Source of the DNA: Actinomycetota bacterium
GTDB taxonomy: Bacteria > Actinomycetota > Thermoleophilia > Solirubrobacterales > JACPNS01
DNA length: 64,000 nucleotides
NCBI GenBank assembly: GCA_016213645.1
Contig: JACQZY010000013.1
Coordinates: forward strand, 257,081-321,080
Reading direction: 5' to 3'
The translations under genes were made by a program, and so were the position numbers. Below the pieces are notes generated by a model. The model worked only from the letters and a program-made list of their open reading frames with translations, was not told where the DNA came from and did not search any database. Each line of letters begins with the position of its first letter. Position 1 is the stretch's first letter. Positions 34,871-42,583 of this stretch are shown piece after piece.

Positions 34871-35590
34871 ATGCTGCTCGCCGTCACACTGCTGTTCGCC
34901 TCGATCACCGACCCGATCGTCAACTTCGCGGTCGACGTAACCGAGAAACTCGGCCTTTGGGGGATCTTCATCCTAATGGTCCCCGAGAGCGCGCTGATTC
35001 CGATCCCCAGCGAGGCGACCATGCTGTTCGCCGGTTTCAACGTATCGCGGGGCACCTACACCCTTTGGCAGGCTGTACTCGTGGGGTCGATTGCCAACGT
35101 GGTCGGCTCTTGGATCGCCTACGCGATCGGCTACTTCGGCCGCATCGACCTGATCGAAAAGCACGGTCGCAAGCTTCACATTCAGCCTCACCACCTACAG
35201 CTGACCGACCGCTGGTTTGAACGCCACGGCGCGGCGACCGTGTTCTGGGCGCGCTGCCTGCCGATCGTCCGCACGTTCATTTCTTTACCTGCCGGCGTGG
35301 CGAAGATGCCGTTCTGGAAGTTCACCGCTTACACCTTCGCCGGATGCGTGCCGTGGATGCTGATGCTGACCTTGATCGGCCGTGCCGCGGGCGACAACTG
35401 GGAGAACTGGAAAGACAATCTGCACTACGTTGACTACGCGATGGCACTGGCGATCCTCGCGGCGATTGCATATCTGGTGATCACCTGGTGGCGACGACGC
35501 GGCCGTACGAGCGCGACCGACGCACAGGACGCGGCGAATTCTGTGGCGACGCATAGCGGCGCGGCCGCGCCGGACGCGCCTAAGTCGTAG
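34871..35590 (+). CDS. DedA-family membrane protein
   Basis: A 239-residue integral membrane protein of the DedA/SNARE-associated family. Core motifs are visible: PESALIPIPSEATMLFAGF, the glycine-rich GSIANVVGSWIAYAIGYFGR, FERHGAATVFWARCLPIVRT and the SLPAGVAKMPFWKF reentrant region. Some DedA-family members recycle undecaprenyl phosphate or move phospholipids across the membrane. The neighbour, 11 bp downstream, is undecaprenyl-diphosphatase, which makes a shared role in lipid-carrier recycling plausible. The last 35 residues are polar and Ala-rich. No strong ribosome site precedes ATG 34871, so the start could be slightly different. Confidence 0.87.
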   Translation: MLLAVTLLFASITDPIVNFAVDVTEKLGLWGIFILMVPESALIPIPSEATMLFAGFNVSRGTYTLWQAVLVGSIANVVGSWIAYAIGYFGRIDLIEKHGRKLHIQPHHLQLTDRWFERHGAATVFWARCLPIVRTFISLPAGVAKMPFWKFTAYTFAGCVPWMLMLTLIGRAAGDNWENWKDNLHYVDYAMALAILAAIAYLVITWWRRRGRTSATDAQDAANSVATHSGAAAPDAPKS

Positions 35591-35601
35591 CCTCTCCGGC
35601 G

Positions 35602-36486
35602 ATGACGGAAGCTTCCGTTCCCGACCCACCGGACGTTCGCTTTGGCCTCGGCGAGGCCCTCGCCTACGGACTCCTGCAAGGCCCCACCGAGCTGCTGCCG
35701 GTCTCAAGCTCCGGCCACTTGGTGATCGCCCCGTGGGTGATCGGAAGCGACTACGTGCGTTTGGACCCGGAGCTGCGAAAATCGTTTGAAGTGGCGCTGC
35801 ACGTGGGCACGGCGGGTGCGCTTGTGATCGTGCTGCGCGACGAAGTCACAACCGCGGTGCGCGAGCTCGACGGGCGGCGGATCGGCGTGATCGCGGCGAG
35901 CCTGGCACCACCGGCGATTGCCGCACTCACCTGCGAGCGATTGATCGAACGTCGGCTTGGACGGCCGGAGGTGGTGGCGCTGGGCCTGGTGGCCGGTTCG
36001 GCGGCGATGGCATGGGCCGACCGGCGCGACAGCGCCCGCGAACGCGGCGACGCCGGCTGGCGCGACGGTCTCGCGCTCGGTGTGGCGCAGGCTCTGGCAC
36101 TTATTCCCGGCGTGTCGCGCAGCGGTTCCACGATCGTGGCCGCGCGGGCGCGCGGCTTTACGCCGCTTGCGGCGACCGAACTCTCGATGCACGCCGCGCT
36201 TCCGGTGATCGCGGGCGCGACGGTGCTGAAAGGCTCGCGCCTGGCCAAGCGCGGCCTTGAACCCGGCATGCGCTCGGCATTCGCCGTAGGCACCGTCGGC
36301 GCCTTCGCTTCGTCGCTCGCCAGTGCCGGGCTGATCGCCCACCGGCAGCGCGGACGCGGTCTGAAGAAATACGTCGCCTACCGGCTGGCGCTTGCGGTGG
36401 CGGTCACGGTGGCGGCGCGTAGGCGGAGCGCACACAAAGTCGGCGCGACCGGCGCTCCGGCCCGTCGGCTAGGGTCGCACGCGTGA
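35602..36486 (+). CDS. uppP: Undecaprenyl-diphosphatase
   Basis: The 294-residue polytopic enzyme removes phosphate from undecaprenyl diphosphate to regenerate the lipid carrier for peptidoglycan and wall glycans. The two diagnostic motifs are present: TELLPVSSSGHLV near residues 31-43 and PGVSRSGSTI near 170-179, the latter holding the catalytic Arg. Eight or so membrane segments are predicted from the hydrophobicity. The 3' end overlaps purM by 4 bp (GTGA). The first 15 residues are polar and slightly longer than usual, and the C-terminal 25 residues are basic and probably cytoplasmic. Resistance to bacitracin is known for the family but cannot be judged here. Confidence 0.93.
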   Translation: MTEASVPDPPDVRFGLGEALAYGLLQGPTELLPVSSSGHLVIAPWVIGSDYVRLDPELRKSFEVALHVGTAGALVIVLRDEVTTAVRELDGRRIGVIAASLAPPAIAALTCERLIERRLGRPEVVALGLVAGSAAMAWADRRDSARERGDAGWRDGLALGVAQALALIPGVSRSGSTIVAARARGFTPLAATELSMHAALPVIAGATVLKGSRLAKRGLEPGMRSAFAVGTVGAFASSLASAGLIAHRQRGRGLKKYVAYRLALAVAVTVAARRRSAHKVGATGAPARRLGSHA

Positions 36487-37568
36487 GCAGCGAACGCGAC
36501 GCATACGCACAGGCCGGCGTCAGCACGGCCGGCGCCGACAGCGCGGTCGGCGCGCTGGTATCCGTACTCGCGGGCATCAATCCCGGACGACCCAGTCTGG
36601 CGCAGCTACGCAGCGGCCACTACGCCAACGTGCTCAAAGTCGGAGAAAACCTCGGGATCGCCGTCAGTACCGACGGCGTCGGCTCAAAGGTGATCATCGC
36701 CGAGCAACTCGGCCGCTTCGACACCGTCGGTATCGACTGCATGGCAATGAACGTGAACGACCTGATCTGCGTCGGCGCCACACCGCTGGCACTGGTCGAC
36801 TACATCGCGGTCGAGCACGCCGACGCTCAGATGCTCGCGCAGATCGCCGAGGGCCTCAAAACCGGCGCCGAGGCCGCCGGGGTGGAGATCCCCGGAGGCG
36901 AACTGGCACAACTTCCCGAGTTGATCAAGGGTCACCCGTCACCCACCGGCTTCGACCTTGTCGGCGCGGCCTTCGGCAGCGTCGCGCTGGACGCGATCGT
37001 CACCGGCGACGCGATCGCGCCGGGCGATGTGATCATCGGCCTGCCCAGCAGCGGCGTTCACAGCAACGGCCTGACGCTGGCGCGCAAGGCATTGCTTGAA
37101 GACGCGGGGCTTTCGCTGCACGACACGCCGCCGGAGCTGGGCGACAAGAGCGTCGGCGAGGAACTTCTCACGCCCACCGAGATCTACGTCAAGCCAATCC
37201 TCGAGCTGCTGCGGTCGCCGGTGGAAGTGCGTGGCCTGGCGCATCTCACCAGCGGCGGCGTACTCAACCTGCTGCGGCTCAACTCCGGCGTCGGCTACGA
37301 GTTCAGCACGCCGCTTCCCGCCCAACCAGTGTTCGGCTTGATCCAGGCGGCCGCGGGCGTCAGCGACGCGGAGATGCACGAGGTCTTCAACATGGGCTGC
37401 GGCTTCTGCGTGATCGTTCCGCCGGAGCATGCGGACGCCGCCGACACGCTGCTGCGCACGCATTTTCAGGGCGCGCATGTGATCGGTGCGGTCACCGCCG
37501 ATGCCGGTCGGGTCGCCGTCACGCCGACCGGTTTGGTCGGCGACAAAGACGGCTTACGGGCGGCCTGA
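36483..37568 (+). CDS. purM: Phosphoribosylformylglycinamidine cyclo-ligase (AIR synthetase)
   Basis: The 361-residue cytoplasmic enzyme of purine biosynthesis catalyses ATP-dependent ring closure of FGAM to aminoimidazole ribonucleotide. PurM hallmarks are AGVSTAGADSAV at the start, VSTDGVGSKVIIAEQL, the CMAMNVNDLICVGATPLALV segment, GGELAQLPEL and LPSSGVHSNGLTLARK. Length is normal for the family (about 340-360). The GTG start at 36483 overlaps the uppP stop, which suggests coupling to cell-wall lipid recycling by operon rather than by pathway. No other purine gene is visible nearby. Confidence 0.96.
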   Translation: MSSERDAYAQAGVSTAGADSAVGALVSVLAGINPGRPSLAQLRSGHYANVLKVGENLGIAVSTDGVGSKVIIAEQLGRFDTVGIDCMAMNVNDLICVGATPLALVDYIAVEHADAQMLAQIAEGLKTGAEAAGVEIPGGELAQLPELIKGHPSPTGFDLVGAAFGSVALDAIVTGDAIAPGDVIIGLPSSGVHSNGLTLARKALLEDAGLSLHDTPPELGDKSVGEELLTPTEIYVKPILELLRSPVEVRGLAHLTSGGVLNLLRLNSGVGYEFSTPLPAQPVFGLIQAAAGVSDAEMHEVFNMGCGFCVIVPPEHADAADTLLRTHFQGAHVIGAVTADAGRVAVTPTGLVGDKDGLRAA

Positions 37569-37663
37569 CCAAGTCACCGGGCGATGCGACGCGCGCCGCG
37601 GATCGGACATTTGTCTTTCGGATCGTCACCGACGGCGGCGGATCGGCGTAGATTTTCCTACTG

Positions 37664-39187
37664 ATGGCGATTTCGGCAACGCACGATGGGTCCGAGTTGA
37701 TCGGCGAGGTCGTCGGCGACCGCTACCGCATCGAGGAGATTGTGGGCGCCGGCGGCATGGCCACCGTTTACAAAGCGTTCGACACCACGCTCGAGCGTCC
37801 GGTGGCGCTGAAGGTGATGCGACGCGAAGTCACCGGCGACGCCGACCAGCTCGAACGCTTCCGTCGCGAGGCGCGCGCGGCGGCCAAGCTCAGCCACGCT
37901 CACATCGTGACCGTGATCGACGCCGGTGAAGAGAACGGCCGGCCGTACATCGTCTTCGAGTTCATCGAGGGCGAGACACTCAAACAGCGCATCAAAAGCA
38001 ACGGGCCGTTGCCGATCACCGAGGCCGTGGCCTACGCGATCGAGATCGGCGGCGCGCTGGTGGCGGCGCACGCCGCCGGGCTGGTGCACCGCGACGTCAA
38101 GCCGCAGAACGTGCTGATCGACTCCGCCGGTCACGCCAAAGTTGCGGACTTCGGCATCGCCCGCGAGCTGGAGGCCAGCGACGGCCTCACCAAGACCGGG
38201 CGCGTGCTCGGCACCACCGACTACGTCAGTCCCGAACAGGCGATGGGCGAAGACGTGACCGGCCAAAGCGACGTCTACTCGCTGGGCATCGTGCTCTACG
38301 AGATGCTCACCGGGGAGGTGCCATTCAAAGGCGAGAATCACGTCGCGGTCGCCATGAAACACGTCAAAGAGCAGCTGCCCGACGTGCAGCGGCTGCGGCC
38401 GGAGGTATCGAGCACTTTGGCCGCCGTGATCGAGAAAATGACGGCAAAGGAGCCGGTGGACCGCTACCTCTCCGCGGCAAGCGCCGAAAGCGATCTCGAC
38501 GACGTGCTCGCGATTGAGACCGCGCGCGCCGGTGGCCTCACCGGTGAGGCCACGGTGGTGTTCGACACTCTGCCCAAGCACTCACGCAGGCTCGCGCCGC
38601 CCGGACTTTCCCACCCGATGCGCACGCGTCTCGCCTGGCTGGTGTCGCTGGTCGCGATCGTCGGGATCGCGGGATTGCTTTTTTCACAGGTTCGCCGCGG
38701 CAATACCGGCGAGCGCCAAACCACGAAGAGCACCCCCGGCTCAGTGATCGCGCTGCGCTCGTCCGGCGCCTTCGACCCGCTGCCCGGCGGCGACGACAAG
38801 GAGCACAGCGAACAGACGCGCAACGCGATCGACAACAACCCGCAGACCGACTGGGCCACAGAGCGCTACGAGAACTCCACCTTCCCCGACGGCAAGGGCG
38901 GTGTCGGTCTGTTCATACGCACAAATCGCCCGGCGGGGGCCGCGACGGCGAAAATCCTCACCCCGGACCCGGATATGACCGTCGAGATCTACGGCGCCCG
39001 CGCGCTGCCGGGAGATCTTGCCGGCTGGACCAAGCTCGGTGGCGCCTCCGGCGCGCTCAACAACAAGACGATCAAGCTTCAGTCAAACAAAGACCTGCGC
39101 TATTTCATGGTCTGGATCACCGCGCTGCCAAAGCACGGCCAGGCTCCGGGCAAGGCTCACATCTCCGAGTTTTCGCTGCGCCGCTGA
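37664..39187 (+). CDS. Transmembrane Ser/Thr protein kinase with discoidin-like extracytoplasmic domain
   Basis: The 507-residue protein has an N-terminal Hanks-type kinase domain (about 20-285) with GAGGMATVY, ALKVM, VHRDVKPQN, DFGIAR and SPEQAM all intact, so it should be active. A single membrane helix (about 324-343) is followed by an exported beta-rich domain of about 150 residues (IDNNPQTDWATERYENSTF, ending ISEFSLRR) that looks like an F5/8 type C (discoidin) fold; such domains bind carbohydrates or proteins. No PASTA repeats are present, unlike PknB at 42583-44511. It probably senses a surface ligand and phosphorylates cytoplasmic targets. It stands alone between purM and the DsbA-like genes. 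No clear ribosome site supports ATG 37664, though the N-terminus fits. Confidence 0.87.
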   Translation: MAISATHDGSELIGEVVGDRYRIEEIVGAGGMATVYKAFDTTLERPVALKVMRREVTGDADQLERFRREARAAAKLSHAHIVTVIDAGEENGRPYIVFEFIEGETLKQRIKSNGPLPITEAVAYAIEIGGALVAAHAAGLVHRDVKPQNVLIDSAGHAKVADFGIARELEASDGLTKTGRVLGTTDYVSPEQAMGEDVTGQSDVYSLGIVLYEMLTGEVPFKGENHVAVAMKHVKEQLPDVQRLRPEVSSTLAAVIEKMTAKEPVDRYLSAASAESDLDDVLAIETARAGGLTGEATVVFDTLPKHSRRLAPPGLSHPMRTRLAWLVSLVAIVGIAGLLFSQVRRGNTGERQTTKSTPGSVIALRSSGAFDPLPGGDDKEHSEQTRNAIDNNPQTDWATERYENSTFPDGKGGVGLFIRTNRPAGAATAKILTPDPDMTVEIYGARALPGDLAGWTKLGGASGALNNKTIKLQSNKDLRYFMVWITALPKHGQAPGKAHISEFSLRR

Positions 39188-39370
39188 TCGACGGACCGTC
39201 GTACGTGGGGCGGACGGCTCGGCGAGATGCATCCGCTCTTGCTCGTCGGCCCATATGAACGTGAGGTTGAGATTGTCTGGTCGCGACCTTGCGCATGCCC
39301 ACGGCCGCGTCTGGCGCCGTTATGTTTTGCCTGATTCCAGTAACGCAACCGACCGAGGGGACACTTTGCC

Positions 39371-40159
39371 GTGAGTTCGCGCAAGGAGCAGAAGGAGCAA
39401 ACCAGCAAGGAACGCTTGGCCGCGGAACAGCAGGCCACCGCCGATGCGGTGCGCGGCAGACGCATGCTGATCGGCGGCGTGGCCGCGCTCGGCGCGCTGA
39501 TCATCGTGCTCGCCGCGGTGCTGGTCAGCCTGGGCGGAAGTGACGACAAGCCCGCGCGCGAGCAAGCTGCCGACACCGCGCAGTCCGGCCTGAAAGGCAT
39601 CCCGCAAGACGGCGTTACCCTCGGCGATCCAAAAGCGCCGGTGACGATCGTCGAGTTCGCCGATCTCAAGTGTCCGTACTGCATGCAAGCGGCTGAAAAC
39701 GTCCTGCCGACGCTGATCGACGACTACGTGCGTCCGGGCAAGTTGAAGATCGAGTTCCGCAACGTCAGCATTCTCGACTCTCTCACCCCTGTTCCAGACT
39801 CCACGAACGCCGCCACGATGGGTGCCGCGTTGGCGCTTCAGGACAAGCTTTGGAACTACGTCGAGCTGTTCTACGCAAACCAGAAAGACGAGAAAGAGGT
39901 CTACGCGACCGACGATTTCCTGCGCGGGCTGGCGGAGCAAATCGACGGCGCCGACGTGGAAAAAGCGTTCGGCGATCGCGCCAATCCGAAGGCGCGAAAT
40001 CTGCTCGCCGAAGCGCAAAAAGAATTCGGGGACAACGGGCTTGAAGGCACACCAAGCTTTCTGATCGGCAAAACCGGTGGGGAACTTACGCCACTGCCGG
40101 TCGAAAGCGTGACCGACTCGTCCGGTTTCACGACGGCGGTGGACCAGCTGTTGCCATGA
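39371..40159 (+). CDS. DsbA-like thioredoxin-fold membrane-anchored oxidoreductase (copy 1)
   Basis: The 262-residue protein has a charged N-terminus (SSRKEQKEQTSKERLAAEQ), one membrane anchor (about 32-53) and an exported thioredoxin_4/DsbA domain starting GDPKAPVTIVEFADLKCPYC; the active-site pair is Cys101-Cys104 (CPYC). A cis-Pro region is seen in GLEGTPSFLIGKTG. Such proteins introduce or isomerise disulfides in exported proteins. The GTG 39371 start has GAGGGG about 12 nt upstream. A closely related paralogue (CPFC) lies 110 bp downstream, and a VKOR-type protein that could reoxidise them overlaps the second copy. The 183 bp before the gene contain no other gene. Confidence 0.9.
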   Translation: MSSRKEQKEQTSKERLAAEQQATADAVRGRRMLIGGVAALGALIIVLAAVLVSLGGSDDKPAREQAADTAQSGLKGIPQDGVTLGDPKAPVTIVEFADLKCPYCMQAAENVLPTLIDDYVRPGKLKIEFRNVSILDSLTPVPDSTNAATMGAALALQDKLWNYVELFYANQKDEKEVYATDDFLRGLAEQIDGADVEKAFGDRANPKARNLLAEAQKEFGDNGLEGTPSFLIGKTGGELTPLPVESVTDSSGFTTAVDQLLP

Positions 40160-40269
40160 CCGCTTCAATCCACGACATCGGCGATTTCAGCGCGATCCGT
40201 CACCGATCGGAACGATTGCCGTTATCGTCTGTTCGAATTTTCAGCATTTTTCTTTTGGGGAGTTGAATC

Positions 40270-41052
40270 GTGAGTTCACGTAAAGAGCAGAAAGAGCAGG
40301 CCCGTAAGGAACGCATCGCCGCGGAACAGGCCGCTGCGGCGGCGGCTTCACGCGGACGGCGCATGAAAATCATCGGTGGCGCGGTGGGTGGCGCGGCGAT
40401 CGTGGTGGTCGCCGCCGTGCTGATCAGCCTCGGTGGCAGCCAGGGCAACAAGGTCACCGGCGCGGACGAGGTTGCGGCGCGCCTCGCCGGCATTCCACAG
40501 AACGGCATCACGCTCGGCAAGCCCGACGCGCCGGTCACGATCATCGAGTTCGCCGACCTCAAGTGCCCGTTCTGCCGCAATTTCGCGAAGAAGGCCTTCC
40601 CGACGATTGTGAAGGACTACGTCAAGACCGGCAAGGTGAAGATGGAGTTCCGAAACCTGACCTTCGTCGGCGAGGCCTCGGCGCCCGGCGACTCGCGTGA
40701 CGCCGCAACCGCCGCTGGCGCTGCCGGTCTTCAAGGCAAGCTTTGGAACTTCGCCGATCTCTTTTACATCAATCAAAAAGACGAGCTCACACGTTTTGCC
40801 ACGGACGAATGGCTACGCAAGATCGGCACGTCGATCCCCGGGCTAGACGTTGAGAAAATGATGTCTGAACGCAACAAGCCCGCGATCTCTTCTCAACTCG
40901 ACGAAGCCCAGACCAAGTTCGACGACGCTGGATTCAACGGCACGCCGTCGTTCATGATCGGCAAGACCGGTGAGAAGCCCGAGGAACTCCCGTACACGTC
41001 AGTCGACAAGCCGGACGAGTTCACCGCCGCCATAGACGAGCTGCTGAAGTGA
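40270..41052 (+). CDS. DsbA-like thioredoxin-fold membrane-anchored oxidoreductase (copy 2)
   Basis: The 260-residue paralogue of the gene upstream has the same plan: SSRKEQKEQARKERIAAEQ, a membrane anchor (about 36-56) and a thioredoxin_4/DsbA domain with active site CPFC at Cys99-Cys102. The cis-Pro site is in GFNGTPSFMIGKTG. The start is GTG 40270 with a good GGGGAG ribosome site 8-13 nt before it. The change from CPYC to CPFC may shift redox potential or partner choice, but this cannot be judged from sequence. The stop overlaps the GTG start of the VKOR-family gene (GTGA), so oxidase and its likely reoxidant are translated together. Confidence 0.9.
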   Translation: MSSRKEQKEQARKERIAAEQAAAAAASRGRRMKIIGGAVGGAAIVVVAAVLISLGGSQGNKVTGADEVAARLAGIPQNGITLGKPDAPVTIIEFADLKCPFCRNFAKKAFPTIVKDYVKTGKVKMEFRNLTFVGEASAPGDSRDAATAAGAAGLQGKLWNFADLFYINQKDELTRFATDEWLRKIGTSIPGLDVEKMMSERNKPAISSQLDEAQTKFDDAGFNGTPSFMIGKTGEKPEELPYTSVDKPDEFTAAIDELLK

Positions 41053-41552
41053 GCACCGACCGCACCGACCGGCGCCTTGGCAAGGCGATCTTCATTCTCG
41101 GCTGCCTGGGGATCGGAATCGCCGGTTACTTGACATACGTCAAGTACGCGCACCTTGAACCGCTGTGTCTCAGTAGCGGTGGCTGCGAAACAGTGCAGTC
41201 TTCGCGCTACGCGACCTTCGCGGGTATGCCGGTACCGGTTATGGGACTGGTCGGCTACGTGCTGATCCTTTTGTCGCTGCTCGTTCCCGGCGACATCGGC
41301 CGCGGTCTCACCGCGTTGCTCGCCGTCAGCGGATTCGGTTTCAGTGCATACCTGACTTGGCTCGAACTCGCGCGGATCAAGGCGATCTGCCAATGGTGTG
41401 TGGCCAGCGCGATAGTGATGACCGCGTTGGCGGTTCTTTCGTCGATCAGACTCTGGCGGTATCAGCCCTACGCGGCCGTCCCGCTCGAAGACGATGAGCC
41501 TGATCAGCCGGAACCGCCCGCCGACGTCGACGAACAAACCGCCGGTGTCTAA
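41049..41552 (+). CDS. Vitamin K epoxide reductase (VKOR) family protein
   Basis: The 167-residue protein has four membrane helices and the two VKOR cysteine pairs: a loop pair in LCLSSGGCETV near residues 39-45 and the membrane-embedded CxxC in ICQWCVAS, Cys114-Cys117. The conserved Ser/Thr-rich YATFAGMPVPVMG segment is also present. Bacterial VKOR proteins take the place of DsbB, passing electrons from DsbA-like proteins to quinone. Overlap with the DsbA-like gene upstream supports exactly that pairing. The C-terminal 25 residues are acidic and polar. The stop codon overlaps the stop of the convergent ddl gene by 4 bp. Confidence 0.92.
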   Translation: MSTDRTDRRLGKAIFILGCLGIGIAGYLTYVKYAHLEPLCLSSGGCETVQSSRYATFAGMPVPVMGLVGYVLILLSLLVPGDIGRGLTALLAVSGFGFSAYLTWLELARIKAICQWCVASAIVMTALAVLSSIRLWRYQPYAAVPLEDDEPDQPEPPADVDEQTAGV

Positions 41553-42583
41553 AAACTGAACTCGCGCTCACGCGCGAATCGCTCGACCGCCAGCTCCAGC
41601 AGGCGGTCGAGCAGTTCACCATAGGGCAAACCGGACGCCTCGAAAAGCTTTGCGTAGACACTTGTTGGCGTGAATCCCGGGATCGTGTTGATCTCGTTGA
41701 CGAGAATCTCGGTGCCGTCGACGAAAAAGTCCACGCGGGCCATTCCCGCGCAGCCGGCCACCCGATAGACGCGCGCCGCCAGCGAACAGATCTCTATCTC
41801 CAGCGACTCTTCGATCGGCGCCGGGGCAATCAGCCGCATGCCGCCGGCCTCGTACTTGGCGCTGAAGTCGTACCAGTCTCCGGCGAACTCCAGGCGACCG
41901 GGCTGTGAGACGTCAAGCTCCAGATTGCCCAGCACCGCGCACTCGATTTCGTCGCCGGGTGCTCCGGCCTCCACGATCACGCGCGGGTCGTAGCGCAGTG
42001 CGTTTTGAATCGCAGCCTCTAGTTCACCGGCCTGCGACACGCGTGAGATCCCCACGCTCGACCCGAGTCGCGCGGGTTTCACAAAGCTCGGAAATCCGAG
42101 AGCCTCGGCGGCGGCAAGCATACGATCGCGCGCGCGCTCGTCGCCACGCCAAGAATCGGCCTCGATCGCCACGTAATCGACCTGCGGAATGTCCGCGCGA
42201 CCGGCGACCTCTTTGAACAGCAACTTGTCCAGGCAGATCGCGGAGGCGGCCACGCCGGAGCCCACGTAAGGCACGCCAACGGTTTCCAGGAATCCCTGAA
42301 TCGTGCCGTCCTCGCCGAACGGTCCGTGCAGCACGGGAAACACCACGTCCACGTCCAGCGCTCCCAGCCCCGGCGTCACCGACATCGGATCGCCGACCGG
42401 CGAACCGGCGGCGGCGTAGGACGGAACTTCAAACCAGCGTCCGTCGAGCGAGATCTCCACGGCCACGACGTCATGCCCATTCTCAACGAGCCGGCAGCGA
42501 ACCGCCTCGCCCGAAGCCAGCGAGACATCGCGCTCGCTTGAGCGCCCGCCGGCCAGCAGCATTACCCTGCGCGGCGACGCCAT
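41549..42583 (-). CDS. ddl: D-alanine--D-alanine ligase
   Basis: The 344-residue ATP-grasp enzyme makes the D-Ala-D-Ala dipeptide for peptidoglycan. Family motifs: LLAGGRSSERDVSLASG at the N-terminus, VFPVLHGPFGEDGTIQGFLE, GSGVAASAICLDK, FVKPARLGSSVGIS and the metal/substrate site VNEINTIPGFTPTSVYAKL. Length matches Ddl. The ATG overlaps the TGA of pknB by one base, so it is the last gene of the wall-growth and kinase operon, a reasonable functional fit. The 3' end converges on the VKOR gene with a 4-bp overlap. Confidence 0.95.
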   Translation of the reverse strand: MASPRRVMLLAGGRSSERDVSLASGEAVRCRLVENGHDVVAVEISLDGRWFEVPSYAAAGSPVGDPMSVTPGLGALDVDVVFPVLHGPFGEDGTIQGFLETVGVPYVGSGVAASAICLDKLLFKEVAGRADIPQVDYVAIEADSWRGDERARDRMLAAAEALGFPSFVKPARLGSSVGISRVSQAGELEAAIQNALRYDPRVIVEAGAPGDEIECAVLGNLELDVSQPGRLEFAGDWYDFSAKYEAGGMRLIAPAPIEESLEIEICSLAARVYRVAGCAGMARVDFFVDGTEILVNEINTIPGFTPTSVYAKLFEASGLPYGELLDRLLELAVERFAREREFSF

